This document shows positions 36,480 to 49,500 of a stretch of DNA of 64,000 nucleotides, piece by piece. Every line of letters starts with the position of its first letter. Positions within the stretch are counted from its first letter, which is position 1. The stretch is from contig JAIXMP010000004.1 of assembly GCA_025677815.1 (NCBI GenBank), forward strand, positions 744,001 to 808,000, written 5' to 3'. The notes beneath the pieces were generated by a model that saw only the letters and a program-made list of their open reading frames with translations, searched no databases and had not been told where the DNA came from. Origin of the DNA: Phascolomyces articulosus (taxonomy: Eukaryota > Mucoromycota > Mucoromycetes > Mucorales > Lichtheimiaceae). The position numbers and the translations under genes are program-made.

Positions 36480-39169
36480 GATTTAAAAATGGAGAGAAAC
36501 GTTGACAGTGAAATTTCCAACCAGCTGCATATTTTTTTTGCATGGCGAAACTTTGTAAACAAGTCACGTTTTTTTTTTTGGTATATCATCCAACCGAATA
36601 ATTGGAGAGAGAAAGCACCATCGTCCCACTTCCCCATAGAGTATAAAAAATGAATAAGAAAAAACCCTGAAATTAATGTCTATTTCTTCTTCTTTATTTT
36701 TACCTCCCATTTATTCTTGAATGAGATGACCCTATTGACTGTTTCCAATGTTTAAGCTATTATCGTTATATTGGGTAGCATAGTAAAACATTTTTCGCAC
36801 ACGCGGTTGAAATCCCGTTGAAACCTTTTTTAAACTTTTTTTTTTCAAGAATAAACAATGACGAAAGTATTTTTCTTTGTGTAATAATCCGTTTGGTGTT
36901 GTGTAATAATCAATCAGCAACCATTGGGATAAGACTTTATTAAAGTTATTTAGTAAATTAGCATCATTATTATAGCAAAAAGTATAACCAATACTCAGTA
37001 GCTTAATTATTTATGATGGTACCAAATTAATTTATATGTAATAAAAAAAAATGCCAATGAAAATGGTGTAACATTATTGCAGTAATTTATTATTAAAGAA
37101 AAAATCCCACCGGCGCTTATCCAATATTTGACTTAATTATATGTGGATAATTAAAAGGGTTTTTCTTTTTCTTCTATTATGAACAAGAAAAGAGAAAAAT
37201 GCTTATTTATAGTCACTTTATTTATTTATTTGTAATATTTTAACAAAAGGCATTTCTATTTTTTCATATCAAGTACTTTTATGGGTATAAACACAAGATG
37301 AATTTCAAATATAGTTTCTTCTTCTTCCTCATCTTTGTCATAAGTAATACCAATTCGCGTTATTTTTATTTATAATTTAAAATCAAGCATCTATGTTCCG
37401 TTTCAAATTTGAAAATATTTCATCCGATCGTTGATCTTTCATATATAAGTTATTTGAGCTCAACACACAAAATTACAGTTAAATACCTATGAGAAAAGAT
37501 AAACGTCAAGAAGGAAAAGCTATTACCTATCAATAAATGCCCAGCTTAAATATATTATAGGCTATGTGAATATTTTAGTTTATTATATACTATATGACAT
37601 CATACTCGATTAGGTATATTATTACGTTGTCAATTTTTTTTATGCTAATGATTAGCTTTTTTGTTCAACATACAGAAGATGAGAGACTATGTCAAATAAG
37701 GTTATTCCGTGTACTAGGTAAATGGACTTTCCTTTTTTTATCTTCTTTTAGAGAATAGATAAGTGGATCATCCTTTACATGTCGTTCATATACTTTTTTT
37801 CTCCCTCATAAAACGAGAGGCAGTATTATAATGTGTGCATAATCGTATATGAGGTAATAGCTAATACTGCACCCAGAAGAGACATAGTATGTACCAATAA
37901 TAAAATAACCAACATGACAAGTAACACTTTCCTTCTCGCGCCAAAGAAATAACCAAAAGACATAGCCTGTGCTAACATATCTAGAAAAACAGCACATTCA
38001 TTTGTTGTAGATGTATATTAATATAACTATTAATTAATTATTATTCAAAATTGCCATACATTTGATTTTCTCTTCCTGATGCATCAATATGTGAATATAA
38101 TTAACAAATGATGAACAATAGGCTGCAAAGATATCAATTTCTTTCCAAATGACTCTTTAGATTTCACATACGTATGTATGTCCAAATCGAACTACTTATA
38201 CTGCGTCTATGCGGAGCATTATAGAAATGTATAAACTCCATCTCAAATATTATTACTTTCCAATTAACGTCATTGACTCAACACACTGACTGTTTCTTCC
38301 ATTAGCAGAAATCTAAAATTTATTTATTGAATAATGACTGGTAAGATGGGAGGACTGATTAGGTGTTTAATATATGAGACTACATGGCCATATATTCATT
38401 TCTATTGATAATGAAATTACAAGAGAGTTTTCTTTCTGAATTCAATGCAAAAAAAACATAGAGTTGATTGATAAAAAAAACAGAATCTCGTATTAGTGTT
38501 GATTACACATGATTTTAGGATTAGTGGAAGTAGGGCTATAGTTTTGAATTGCTTGTTTTGACAATGATGTTTTTGTATATATCGACTGGAGGAGGAAGTT
38601 TTTTTTTGTATCAGGTTTTTGATACTCTATTTACTAATAATCATTATGGGAAATCCAATGATTCATGTATGGATACTGTCTCATTTGAATATCGTGACCA
38701 CAAAAATGATACCAAAAGAAAAAGAAGGCCAACCCATTAACAAATCACAACAGGCTTATAAAAGAAAATGCTATGTTTATATCAAGAGTAAAGTAAAATA
38801 AAGGCGGTTATGAAAAAACCAAGCTTTCGACAATGAGATTCTCATAACATCTACCCCTTGAAAACAAACATGTTAATCTTTGATCTTCTTTTCAAAATTG
38901 CCTTCTTACCATGGTCGCTAAGAAGTCAATAAATCAGTAGCCTCATTTTTCCATTTGACTGTGATTAAGCATGTATATTATGTGCTTCTTTTTATATCTT
39001 CTTAATAACGCTCAACTATTGCGTATTGCTTATCATGATTTATTAACACAATGATGTCAAAAAAAGGAGCAATTGAGCTAGTATGTGAAGAACGCGCATC
39101 ATAAGACGAAAAATCGCCTATAATTATGTCCGTGTGTTTTTAATGTGCTAGCCGCAACAATAAAGTAAC

Positions 39170-39315
39170 TTTCAAGAAGCAGCATTAAATGCTGTCGGAG
39201 ACTTATATCGTACGATTCAGCAAATCATTGATGTTTCTTTTCATCGGCATGTGGATGTAAACCCTAAGCGCAGATATGAATCAATAAAACATCACCATGA
39301 AATGATAGTATGATA
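39170..39315 (+). pseudogene. Coding relic, unrecognised
   Basis: The plus strand is open for about 46 codons and reads EAALNAVGDLYRTIQQI and then HRHVDVNPKRRYESIKHHH before a stop. The codon mix is unlike the flanking AT-rich DNA. A further fragment about 150 bases upstream (LNNAQLLRIAYHDLLTQ) could belong to the same decayed gene. No start, splice structure or family is visible. Confidence 0.25.
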
Positions 39316-40263
39316 TACCAAATATATTGTATCATTTTGTCAAAAAACACTTGTCAATTTGAAATTCAATTCGATACTGAACAACTAAACCTTCATGTAG
39401 TTGTTGATGATACACTAGCAAAATCTATTATTGATATTCCCACCCAACTTCCCTTTCATGTGATTAAGTGTTTATATATCTCTATTTTTGAACATAATAT
39501 ACTATAGGCTAATATATTTCTTAGTATCCTATCGCAATAGCTGTTGATTTTTAAATTGCTATATTCAATCTTTATTAAAAATGTCCAATATAAAGCAAAT
39601 ACGTAACAGCCCTTTCTTTTTACTTGGCAAAAAGCAAAATGAAGAAGGAATGATCTGTATAGAAAGAAATTGCTGTGTGTAGTAAAAAGAGACCGTAAAG
39701 CACATACATACACAAAGAAGGAACCGATATGCATCATCTCAACAATGAAGAACTGTTAAAGCAAACCACATCTGTCCCAAATAATTCAATGCATTCTTTT
39801 CTATAACTATATGTTGTAACATATTTCCATACAATGACACCAATCTATTTCCTCGTTGGTGTCTTGACAAAGACATATATCGGAATTGCGCTGTGTCGCT
39901 TGAAAAAAAAAGTTATGGAAAACCAAATAATTGAAAGAGTAATGGAATATTTGTGTTAGCAGGAAAACCCATTCACATATTTTCATGAAAGAAAATGAAG
40001 TATACTCAATGAACTATCATAAGCTGCCTCTGGAAGAGAATGGATGGAATTTTTCATTTACTTCCAAATACTGTGTCTATTATTTTTCTACAATACTAGT
40101 ACATAGATAAACAGAAATGATCACCTCCGGTGCTCTATTGATTTGGAATAATTACTGTGTACGTCTATATTTCAAATTTCCAACCATTAATTCCCCTCAC
40201 CTCCAGAAAGCGTGTAAGAGATAATAAATGATTAATAATTAACCATAAAAAAAGATTTGAACT

Positions 40264-40316
40264 TTTGGCAGAATTTGGCAGAAAACATTTCTGTCGCCCA
40301 AAATTCGCCCAAAACA
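40264..40316. repeat. Imperfect inverted repeat with internally duplicated arms
   Basis: The left arm reads TTGGCAGAATTTGGCAGA and the right arm, on the opposite strand, TTGGGCGAATTTTGGGCGA, separated by about 12 bases. Each arm is itself a tandem duplication of a TTGGCAGAA-like / TTTGGGCGAA-like unit. It could be the end of a small DNA transposon or a decayed foldback element; no target-site duplication was found by eye. Confidence 0.4.
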
Positions 40317-41619
40317 TTTTTTATGGTGCCTGCAAGCCTAATGACGTAATAACAAACAAAGCAAAATAAGTGCTTGGCGGTTTGCTCACCCTTACTTCCG
40401 TTAGAAAAACGGTAGGAAAGGCCTTCACTCACATAGTTAATTTATAAATTCAAAAGGCTCCGTCCATTATAAAGACAAGCACAGAAAAAAAAAATTAAAC
40501 AAATTGTCCAGTCGTGTCGGTACTAACTGTAGAAGATATTGTTACTGTGCGTAGAACGATGGTAATAATTGTATGTAAATTTATAACCAGATGACATCAC
40601 ATACAGGTGGTAACACCTTTGGTTACTTTCATCAATTATTCATATTTTTAAATGTGTAGGATCCTGAAACGACATGCCTCACGGCAAAGATCTTCAAGAA
40701 GACACAAAAAAGTTTATATCCATTATAACATACTTCGTGTGCGTCAATCAAATCCTCATCAAGATCAGAGGTCACCATCACCAATTATTATTTAAAATGT
40801 GTTGGAAGAATAATAACCAATATCTGTGGCAACTACGACCTGGCAATGTATTATAGGAGCTTGCTGAAAATAAGAAAACTTTTACAACGACAACTACTAC
40901 TGCTGACGGGTAAACCCTTCTCCAACTAGTAATAGCTGATATTCATACATGTTGCTTTTTTTTGTTTCATTTCGATGCATCTTCTTTTATATAAGATTGA
41001 TTTTTTTTTTATTCAATACTATTTATTAATACTGACGTCTTTCATTGTTCTTTTTTTTCATTTTAATCTAGGGCCTTCAAGGGAAAAAATAAGACGGTAG
41101 TTGTAATAAAATAGTAAATGAGACGGTATAAGCTATAGGTTGAGGATGACAAATATAATTTATTCAAAATAATGTGAATGTAAAAATGATAGGCATCCTT
41201 TTAAAACAATACAATAAAATCGACTTCTACTATAATTTTCTATGATGAATGTATGATTTCTTGTGTGTGTATATGACAGAGATTGTTGAAGATGAGTGAA
41301 GTTAACAGATTTTTTCTTATTATTTTTATTTTGTCATCTTACCTTGGATATATGCAATCGCCAGATATGATATGTTATATATTGAAATGAAGCCTGTAGC
41401 GATTTATAATTTATAATAATAATAGATACAGCATTATTATTGATAACAGAAAAAACGGTCTTCACAGGTCTTATACATTTTATCATCAAAAAAAAGTTAA
41501 TTCGTGTTGCTGTCAGTAATTCAAGGTACGATACACACTTTTTCTCATCAATAATCGTTTCCCAATGGGTTGCTTTCTATATAATACGTAAATAACAAAG
41601 TTTCATCATACGGCACTGA

Positions 41620-41913
41620 TACCTTTACACCTATAAGATAAGTTGTTATGGATCTCCGAGTATTGTACAAGAAACAAGTAGTAAGGGGTTGAAACTCAAG
41701 CAAGAAATCCAACCTCTTGACTATATTATAAACCACCTACCACGCTCAGAGGTTGGTTTATCATTTGGTAAATGGTTAAACTGTTGGTTCGTCCTGATTC
41801 ATGCCCTTCGAGAAATTGACCGACTAAGTCACTCTGAAGATGACTACGAAGAAGATGAACCTGAACCCGAAGAGCCACCACTGCCATCCCAACTAACCGC
41901 TGGTTCAACTTAA
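41620..41913 (+). pseudogene. Open C-terminal coding fragment with acidic Pro-rich tail
   Basis: The frame is open from after a TGA at 41617-41619 to the stop at 41911-41913, about 97 codons, with no ATG near the start. It reads SCYGSPSIVQETSSKGLKLK, later FGKWLNCWFVLIHALREIDRL, and ends in an acidic, proline-rich tail (DYEEDEPEPEEPPLPSQL). This is clearly more protein-like than its surroundings and could be the last exon of a real gene, but no upstream exon could be joined convincingly. A second copy of the AGTAAGGGGTTGAA motif occurs at about 42187, again followed by a protein-like stretch (KACASIGAGCETHLAETKIE). Family unknown. Confidence 0.3.
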
Positions 41914-42692
41914 GAAAACTTAAATAGTTTCCCCTCCCCCTTTTCATTTATTCCGCTTCGTCCCATAAATCCTTGTTTTTCTCGCTTCTTCTTTCCTCCA
42001 CTTGTACTATTACCCTTGATACCTACTCTAGCTTAGCTTTTCCTCCTAAATGGGGGTTTTTCAGCTGATGCCACGAATTTTCATTCATATATAATCTCAT
42101 CTCAAAGTACCGCAAGGAAGCGACCATATGCCTATAGGCGCAGGTCAATCCAGTCTTCCACCTTAATAAATATAAATTTTAATCTAGTAAGGGGTTGAAG
42201 GCCTGTGCTTCCATCGGAGCTGGATGTGAAACACATTTAGCTGAGACTAAGATAGAATTAAAATTTATGCAAGAGCATCAAAGGAACCATTTTATACTTC
42301 TTTACCGTTCATCGTTTCTTTCAAAGTGTCATCCTCTTCAAGTTTTTGTTCATATACCCTATATTTTATATATGAAGGCTATTGCCTGCCGCAGCAATTG
42401 AAATTCAACACCAGAATTGAAAACAGTCACTTAAGAAAAAAAGATATAAAAGACAGTGATTTCGCTCATTTTCTTTTCTCTTTTCTTTTTTTTTCTTTAT
42501 CCTGGCCAGGGATCCATGACGGCGATTGTCCCTGGAGTAAAGAGGAGGACAGCCTTGTGCCCTCTATCCTCTTTCGCAAACAGTTGGCCTATGTAAGCTT
42601 TTCGTTAAGCTCTTGGAAGTTTCTTCTTTTTTTTTGTGGCATTTTTTTTCTTCATCTGCAAAATGAAGAAAATAATCAAATAAGAAAATGAT

Positions 42693-42811
42693 AAAAATAC
42701 TATTATTATTTTATAATAATGGTAATAGTCTCTATTATTTTAAATAATAATAAAAATACAATTACTATTTTATAGTAATGATAATCGTCTCTATTATTCT
42801 AAATAATAATA
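42693..42811. repeat. Tandem 59-bp duplication of an AT-rich palindromic unit
   Basis: Two head-to-tail copies with a period of about 59 bp, each beginning AAAAATAC and containing (G/A)TAAT(A/C)GTCTCTATTATT then AAATAATAATAAAA. Copies differ by a few substitutions. Each copy also contains TATTATTATTTTATAATAAT, which is partly self-complementary. Confidence 0.8.
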
Positions 42812-43439
42812 AAATGTTACATTTCGTTTCAAACTATTTATAAATGTTTTCTTTTATTAATGGTGGCAATGAAGGAAAATAACGTGCACAGACCAAAACG
42901 TGTAGTTGTATATAGTAACAAAGGGTATATTATAAAAATAACGTTCAACTTGAACATGTGTGTACTATATTTTTTATTAAAAGATCTCTCTTTTTTTTTA
43001 CGTAATGACATTTGAATAACGATTCCGGAAAAAGAAAAGAGATCTCCATGACAGTAACAAGATTTATTTACGGATTGTATGTAAAGGTTAATATGGAAAC
43101 AAAAAATAATGCACGCGATATTATTTTAGGTTTGACAGCTTTAAAAATCATGGGGTACCTGAATACTATTATTATTTTTTATAAAAAACACATACTGTTT
43201 TACAAATAAGTTGTAAATCGAATTGAATAGTTTCCATGCTGATTGTTCTTAGTTACCATTTGCATCTTTGTAGCTGGGTCATAAAAGCGCACCCCTTCTT
43301 TTCGTTTTCTATGACGCCAACAATAGTCGCTTCACAATTTCAAACATATCCTTTCTCAGCATCATATCAAGATCCATATACCCATTTCACGTCAATGCAA
43401 TTAGATCTTACTCTTCTCCAAAACGCGTTTGATCAAAAA

Positions 43440-44850
43440 AAACATGTTTACACAAACATACGATCGAGCACACACAATTGAATTCTATACCAAAGTATGG
43501 AATGTCCTACATCAAGATTTCCAATCTTTGATTTTATTGCATCGCGCTGTTGCCTATGAAAAGTCTCAACTGTACTAAAAAGTACTTGACGATTGTGCAC
43601 ATGTGGATGATAATGACCGAAAACAGCCATTGCTTTGCCCAGACAAGTATTGCATGAGAACCAGCGTTTTACTTTGACAACGTAATATACAAGGAAAGCT
43701 ACTTATACTTACAAAAAATAGGTTTCGATACTATCTGAAAGCAATATTCCAGGAACAAAAGCAGCAACAGATGAAATAACAAGGTTTGGTGAAAGAAGCT
43801 CAAACATGTATTCATGCTAATTACCTTATAAATTTTTTTTTCAAATCTTATCATCCTTGTCTTTGAAGAAAACACCGGGCCAGCTGGCACTCGCATGTCA
43901 CTTTCGGTACATGTTTGTTTTACATAAATGGCAAAAAAATCAGGACTGTATAGAGATGACATCTCGGATTACAATGGACTACCAAAGGTTGTGAAGCCCG
44001 TCAAACTGAAGCTGTACGAATTAATATCCATGAGGAGAGCAACAGGAATTAGGCGACCCGATCAATAATATGTATGGATTAAGGATAGTGGAAGTAGCTT
44101 GGGTATCGTATTGCAAAATCTCATCCAGCAAAGATGTACCAAAATTGTAACAGTTGGTAAGTGTTCGGGGGGGGAGTAAGGAGTTAAGGATTTCATCAAC
44201 TTGGAGTTGTTTCATATATGACGGTAATCTCCATGAAAGAAACGTATTTTTTTCATCTAATAATAAGAATACACTCTCTCGACAATCAATATTCTGCAGC
44301 TGAGCCACCTGTCGGGTCCGATTGTGAACTCTAGATAGGAATAATATGTTTCTACCCTTATACTTATATTATAGAATAATAGTCTATTATATAGAAAAAA
44401 AACTTTCTACAAAGAGTGAATGGTCCGTTGTTTCAACGTTTCATTGAAACAGACTTCTAAATGTGGTATTTCATTCGGGTAATAGTACTATAACTAAAAA
44501 AAATAAGGAAGGCAAACCAAAAGTAGCAGGCGTGGCTCGCCTTATTAGCTTTCCAGCAGGGAAATAGAGGACATCGAAACGAATAGTGATCGGTAGCAAC
44601 CAATTGAGTCCAGTACTCTATGGCATCACAAAAACATTGCCCTTCCTTTCGTCCTCATTAGGGAAATATTGAACAAAAGCGATGTACAGAACAATGATTT
44701 GACTGGATCAGAAGTTGCTCCAGCATCATGAAGAGCGTTTGCAGCTACAACAACCAGGAGCAGTCATAGATGTTAATGATAGTAATATACAATGGAATCA
44801 CTCCAGCTGGTATATGGTTGCCATTCATGTTTGATTCTTTCTGATCTGTT
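43440..44850 (+). pseudogene. Decayed multi-fragment coding region, possibly transposon-derived
   Basis: Successive plus-strand fragments read as protein but are split by stops and frame changes. These include TYDRAHTIEFYTKVWNVLHQ with AVAYEKSQLY (43455-43576), then KVLDDCAHVDDNDRKQPLLC (43580-43640). MAKKSGLYRDDISDYNGLPK with KLKLYELISMRRATGI runs from an ATG at 43929 to a stop at 44067. EGKPKVAGVARLISFPAGK lies near 44507-44563, and LDQKLLQHHEERLQLQQPGA followed by IQWNHSSWYMVAIH lies at about 44702-44830. The arrangement suggests one or two long genes that have lost function. No reverse transcriptase, integrase or transposase motif can be named, so mobile origin is only a guess. Confidence 0.3.
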
Positions 44851-45233
44851 TCCTTTTTTTACGGGTGATTCTTTTATTTATTCCCATTTAACAATCGACA
44901 CATCAAAATCGCAGTATGTATCAGTGTAATACATTATATTTCTATCCATACCAAACATTTCTAGATGTATATATGCTTAATAATACAGAATCAAAAAAAA
45001 AGCTATTAAAACACGATATATTATCATTTCTACTATGAAGGATTTTTCAGGATTAATTCTTTGTTTCACATAAATACTTTGTGTTAAAAAGGATCGGCGA
45101 TTCCTTATCCGCACAGACCACCTTCTATTTTTAATGCTTCCTGAGTTCTTTTTTTACTCGACTAAAAGAATCGATAACTATATTTACAATATTATAACAA
45201 TAAAATAGTTATTTAAACAACCAATTATATACA

Positions 45234-46415
45234 TCAATAATCCTGAACTCCAGTATAAACAGATGGTCGTGATGGTGATTCTGCATTGATCATATCTGAT
45301 TCTTCATCAAAATATCGATCTTGAATATCTTGTTCCTGTTGTGCAATATTATCATAAGCCTAATAACCCATAAAATTAAAAATAAAAGAAAGAAGAGAGT
45401 AATCAAGTCAAAAACAAAAACAACAAATTAACCGGCTTAAACGTGAATGAATCCATAAATCTATAATATACCTCGTTTTGATCCACAGTGGTATAATCAA
45501 ATTGTGTCTACAATTTTACAAGCGTTAATATATTTGGTTTTTTTTTTGGGAATGTCTGGAAAGGAATTTTGATTATGTTAATTACATCTTTCCCGGATAA
45601 GAATCGTTCTTCCAATAACCGTACAAGTTCTGAACGCTGTTGCTCTCGAAATGTCATCATTTTTTCAATGTCTTCCTCATCTTCTTTTATTGCTTTCGTT
45701 CCATTGTGTGTTGATTCTTTCATTTGTAGATCTCCATCCCCATCGCCGCTTTCTTCTTCATTATCCTCACTATCCTCATCTTCTTCTTCAAATTGTTCCT
45801 CATCGATCATTTTTTGTCGCTGAACACGCTCTTGAGCATTCCTTCGATCCATATTGCCTAGTAACCGCTGTACAAGATTATCTTCTGGATCATATGGATT
45901 GCTTCGTTCATCTTGAGTGAGATGTTGCCCAATAAATTCCTCATAAAGTACGGGGTCATGCTGTTGCATAGATTCATCCGAGAAATAGGTTGATCCACGT
46001 AAATAACGCTTTAAATACTCATATCGTCGATTATGAATTATACTTCGTTGTGTATATTCTTGTTTTGGTGTTGGTAAAAGTTGCGTTAGATATATATCGA
46101 CTTCATATTCTTCTTCTATAATAAATATAATGGAATAACGGGTTCAATATTTTAAAAGAATATGTATTTGTAAATGCTTGTCTTTCTTTGCTCGTGTATA
46201 GTTGTAGACTCACTTCGAAATGGTTCAAATTCTTGAAGAATGCCTAGTGGTAAGTGGCGTCCCCATCGACTTAGGAATAAACCACGATCACGTTCAAGTA
46301 TTTGTTGCATTATTTGCTGTTTCTCAGCTGCATTGGCCTCCATTTCATCAGGTTGAAGCGATTTAAATGGAATCTCATCAATATGCTCTTGAATATATTC
46401 TTTTACAATATCCAT
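45234..46415 (-). CDS. CCDC97-like protein (DUF2052), U2 snRNP/SF3b-associated
   Basis: Four exons: 46415-46214, 46115-45586, 45507-45472 and 45359-45234; 297 residues. Matches the CCDC97 family in order: an N-terminal helical block with DRGLFLSRWGRHLPLGILQE, EEEYEV-type acidic stretch, NRRYEYLKRYLRGSTYFSDE, DPVLYEEFIGQHLTQDER, a long Glu/Asp-rich coiled segment, RFLSGKD, FDYTTVDQNE and a C-terminal RYFDEES. Human CCDC97 associates with the SF3b part of U2 snRNP; a role in splicing here is inferred from that. ATG at 46415 (MDIVKEYIQEH) was chosen; an in-frame ATG 36 bases upstream exists. The gene is divergent from the 1121-residue protein with 170 bp between starts. Confidence 0.85.
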
Positions 46416-46585
46416 TTTCTTATTCTTAAATGGCAAAGGGTATATGATCAAAGGAGAAAAAAGGCGATCAGTTTTTTTCTCTGACGACTCAAAAAAAAAG
46501 ATAAACTCAGTTGAAAATGGTAACAGCTTGTATGCAAACTAAAACTTCTCGTTGTCAACCTACCATTCCAACCAACTAAAAGTCG
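46416..46585. promoter_or_regulatory. Divergent promoter region with an upstream ORF
   Basis: 170 bp separate the CCDC97-like start from the start of the 1121-residue protein gene. On the plus strand an ATG at 46517-46519 opens a 20-codon frame (MVTACMQTKTSRCQPTIPTN) that stops at 46577-46579, six bases before the main ATG at 46586. If transcription starts upstream of 46517 this is a short uORF that could limit translation. Confidence 0.45.
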
Positions 46586-49500
46586 ATGGAACATCACTTT
46601 CAGGTAAAAATTTTGATTCTACATAATGAATAGAAATTTGATTCTCGATGAAATGAATATATTATACTCATTAATATTCTATAGTCTGATGTTTCTGGCG
46701 TTTTAGAATACGCAACAGTGGCCTCACCAAAGTACGTCAGAAATAGCGATCAGTTATGATCTTTCCTTGATCACTTAATTTTCGTCTCCTTTCATTTAGT
46801 TGCGATTTTGTACCAATATTACAACAAACTCTATGTGGCACCCTCGATTACTTTAAACAATCATCGGATGCACTGGATGCTTTACATATTGTACTATTTC
46901 GAGCGTGGCGGTATAAAGAAGGTATATAACCACACGACTTTGTCAAAAATAATTCCAGCGACTCACTTTTACACGGTTGATATACTAGAATGTATGATAA
47001 ACTTTTCTGTATCACGCTATCAGCGAGGAATTGAAGCAGATGAGTATATACGTTTGATGGATTTGAACAACTTATTTGAACGTACCATGAGCCATCTTTA
47101 TGAGTTGCCAACCGAGGTACATTTTCTATTAGAGCAAGCGCGTGCATTCAGGGAGTTATTAAAATACCCAGTTTGCATGAATCAGTGTTATTAATTTTTT
47201 CATGCACGCTTATTCGCATATCTATAGGAATCTATCGATATACTGCAACAGCTAATCCCCATTGATCCATCTGCACGATATATTACCTATTACCTGCGAA
47301 TCACTAATACTATTGCTGATGAGAAACAATATTCTCGAGCCATTGATTTTATTACGGATCAAAAATTTAACGGCATGAATGAAAATAACATAATCGGTAT
47401 ATCCACTTTAATACGCGAGCAGCAACAAGCAAATACATCTTTAGCACATAGAGTAAAACTAACTGGCCTTATGACTTGGCTCCAATCCAATGGCAACAAC
47501 ACCCTAATAACTGCAAAACCAACGAATAGCAATCCACGAAAGAAACGATTTATGATCAAAATGCTTGATGATGTTAGGTAGTGAACAAATGTATATCTAT
47601 ATATATTCTAAAATCTTTTTATCTTGGATTGATCCATTTTATATATCTTATAAAAAAATCTAGATCCAAAGATGAACCAGCTCTTAGAAGACAATGGCAG
47701 AGGGCACAAGATACTAAACAATATACAAATTCCCATGAACAAGCTTTTATTTTAATCTGTCAATATTTACGCGATCATATGCAACCACCACGATCTCTTG
47801 AATACAAGGAAGTTTTATTACAACAAGATGAAACGGAAAAGAAAAAAAAAGTTTATGATGATGACAATGAGAATATATCCTTGTTAAACGATGTTCTGAG
47901 TCGTATGATTCAAGAAATTTCATCAGATAAAGATGATCCCATTGCTTCATGGAAACTGTGGTGTTTGAACATTTTATTGGAAAAAGGTTCTGGATCAAAA
48001 TCGGTGTTGACATCCATGGTTCAATTTTCTGATTTATGGATCGAGTAAGTCACTTTAATGGGGATGAAGGGATAAGTATATATTATGAATAGGTTGTATC
48101 GATACCTGACTCGATTGAAATGATAAAAATTAAATCAATAGGAAATGGGTAGTGCCGTATGCCATAAATACATTTTCATCGCTTATTATCAAAGAAAACT
48201 TACTGGTTCAGTATTATCATCATTTCTACAATACCATTTACTGTACACCGATGGAAAAAAGAGAGGAAGGAAAAGTAAGATGCTTAACTGGTTTATATAC
48301 AAAATCAAAAAAAAGAGAAGAAAACAATCGAAAGGGCCTACCCATCTCCTTTTTTTAATTTTTTTTTTTGATAGATCACAAATCTTTGTTTATTTTTCTT
48401 CTACTTGTTAATGAATATCAAGGAAAAAAGTAGATACTTGACATTCCGGGATTATATATACCAACACATGTGAGTAGCAATTTTTAAGATAAAGATAAGG
48501 AGAGAATATTATTAACTCATCAATTTTTTTTACCATTAGGTCTATTCAATATTCTATCGAGTATAATCTATTTGACATTGGAAACCCACCTATCGATGTG
48601 GATGCAGAGTTAACCAAGACATTTAATCAATGTAACAGTGAAACTGTTGTTTGGGATCTTTCTTTGCAGAATCTTGCAGCCGTAAGCTTTTTTTTTTTTT
48701 TTAAAAAAAAAAAAACTACTTTCTACATTTTGTTGCTAATTGAATTTTTTTGTGAAAATAAATAGTTAACAGTGATTTACCCAAAAGCAGTTGTAATGGA
48801 AATGGTTTCACAATGCTGTCTTAACAAGGACCGCCATCTCACTACGATCCCTGTGTTACGTGCATTAGGTGATCTATGTCGAACTCAAGTAGAACATAAT
48901 GGAAAACAAATCACACTTCTTATTTATTGCTTAAAGTCTCTTTTAAAGGGATGGGGTTCGAATATGATCCAAGAAAATATGATCAACATTGCTACATTTA
49001 TCAAAGCTTGTAGTCAGGGGATGGTAAACTGAAACTATGATCTCTTATATTTTATTTTTTATACTTGTTTACTTATGAATGATTTTGATTCCTCTTGGAT
49101 TAGGATAAATATATCGATTTCCCGCCGTTGCTACTGCCACAACAATATGTAAAACAACATTCAGGTGTATTGATTGATCTTGCATATTTCATACCTAAAG
49201 AGGTTATACCATGGTTGAACATGGACGATTATCCAGAGAATACTATTTTTAGACAACTCGGGTTAGTGGTGTTGGATACACTTTGCAGCAGCGAATCGAT
49301 CCAATGGAATGATTGGTATTCAGCCCTCGACAATACAGATCGCCGTGATAGACCTGTTGGTTGTCTTGATCCTCTACTTTTGGCACGCTCAATATCCCAG
49401 GTCCTTGATAAGAGGAGCCATAACCAGCTTGCTACAAATGACCTTGAAGCATTATTATCCTTTCAAAAGAAGTTGGCAACTGTAATGAAATTCATGTACA

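Larger units (their letters stand above)
36480..45233. other. 8.7 kb gene-poor interval with scattered coding relics
   Basis: Between the Gpn3 start and the CCDC97-like stop I find no intact gene. The stretch is AT-rich with many stops, but from about 39.0 kb on it holds short runs of protein-like translation, mostly plus strand, broken by stops and frameshifts. The clearest are at 39170-39315, 41620-41913, 42190-42310, 43440-44060 and 44690-44830. Two small repeat structures lie at 40264-40316 and 42693-42811. This looks like a graveyard of gene or transposon copies. The left part (36480-38900) has nothing notable. Confidence 0.55.

Noticed and set aside
36780..36840. tRNA-like T-arm (GGTTGAAATCC)
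   Set aside because: The B-box consensus GGTTCGA is not met and no acceptor or anticodon stem can be folded around it.
42490..42600. Myb-like fragment (PWSKEEDSLV)
   Set aside because: Only one short W-x-x-EED match without the other spaced tryptophans of a Myb repeat; likely chance or part of a relic.
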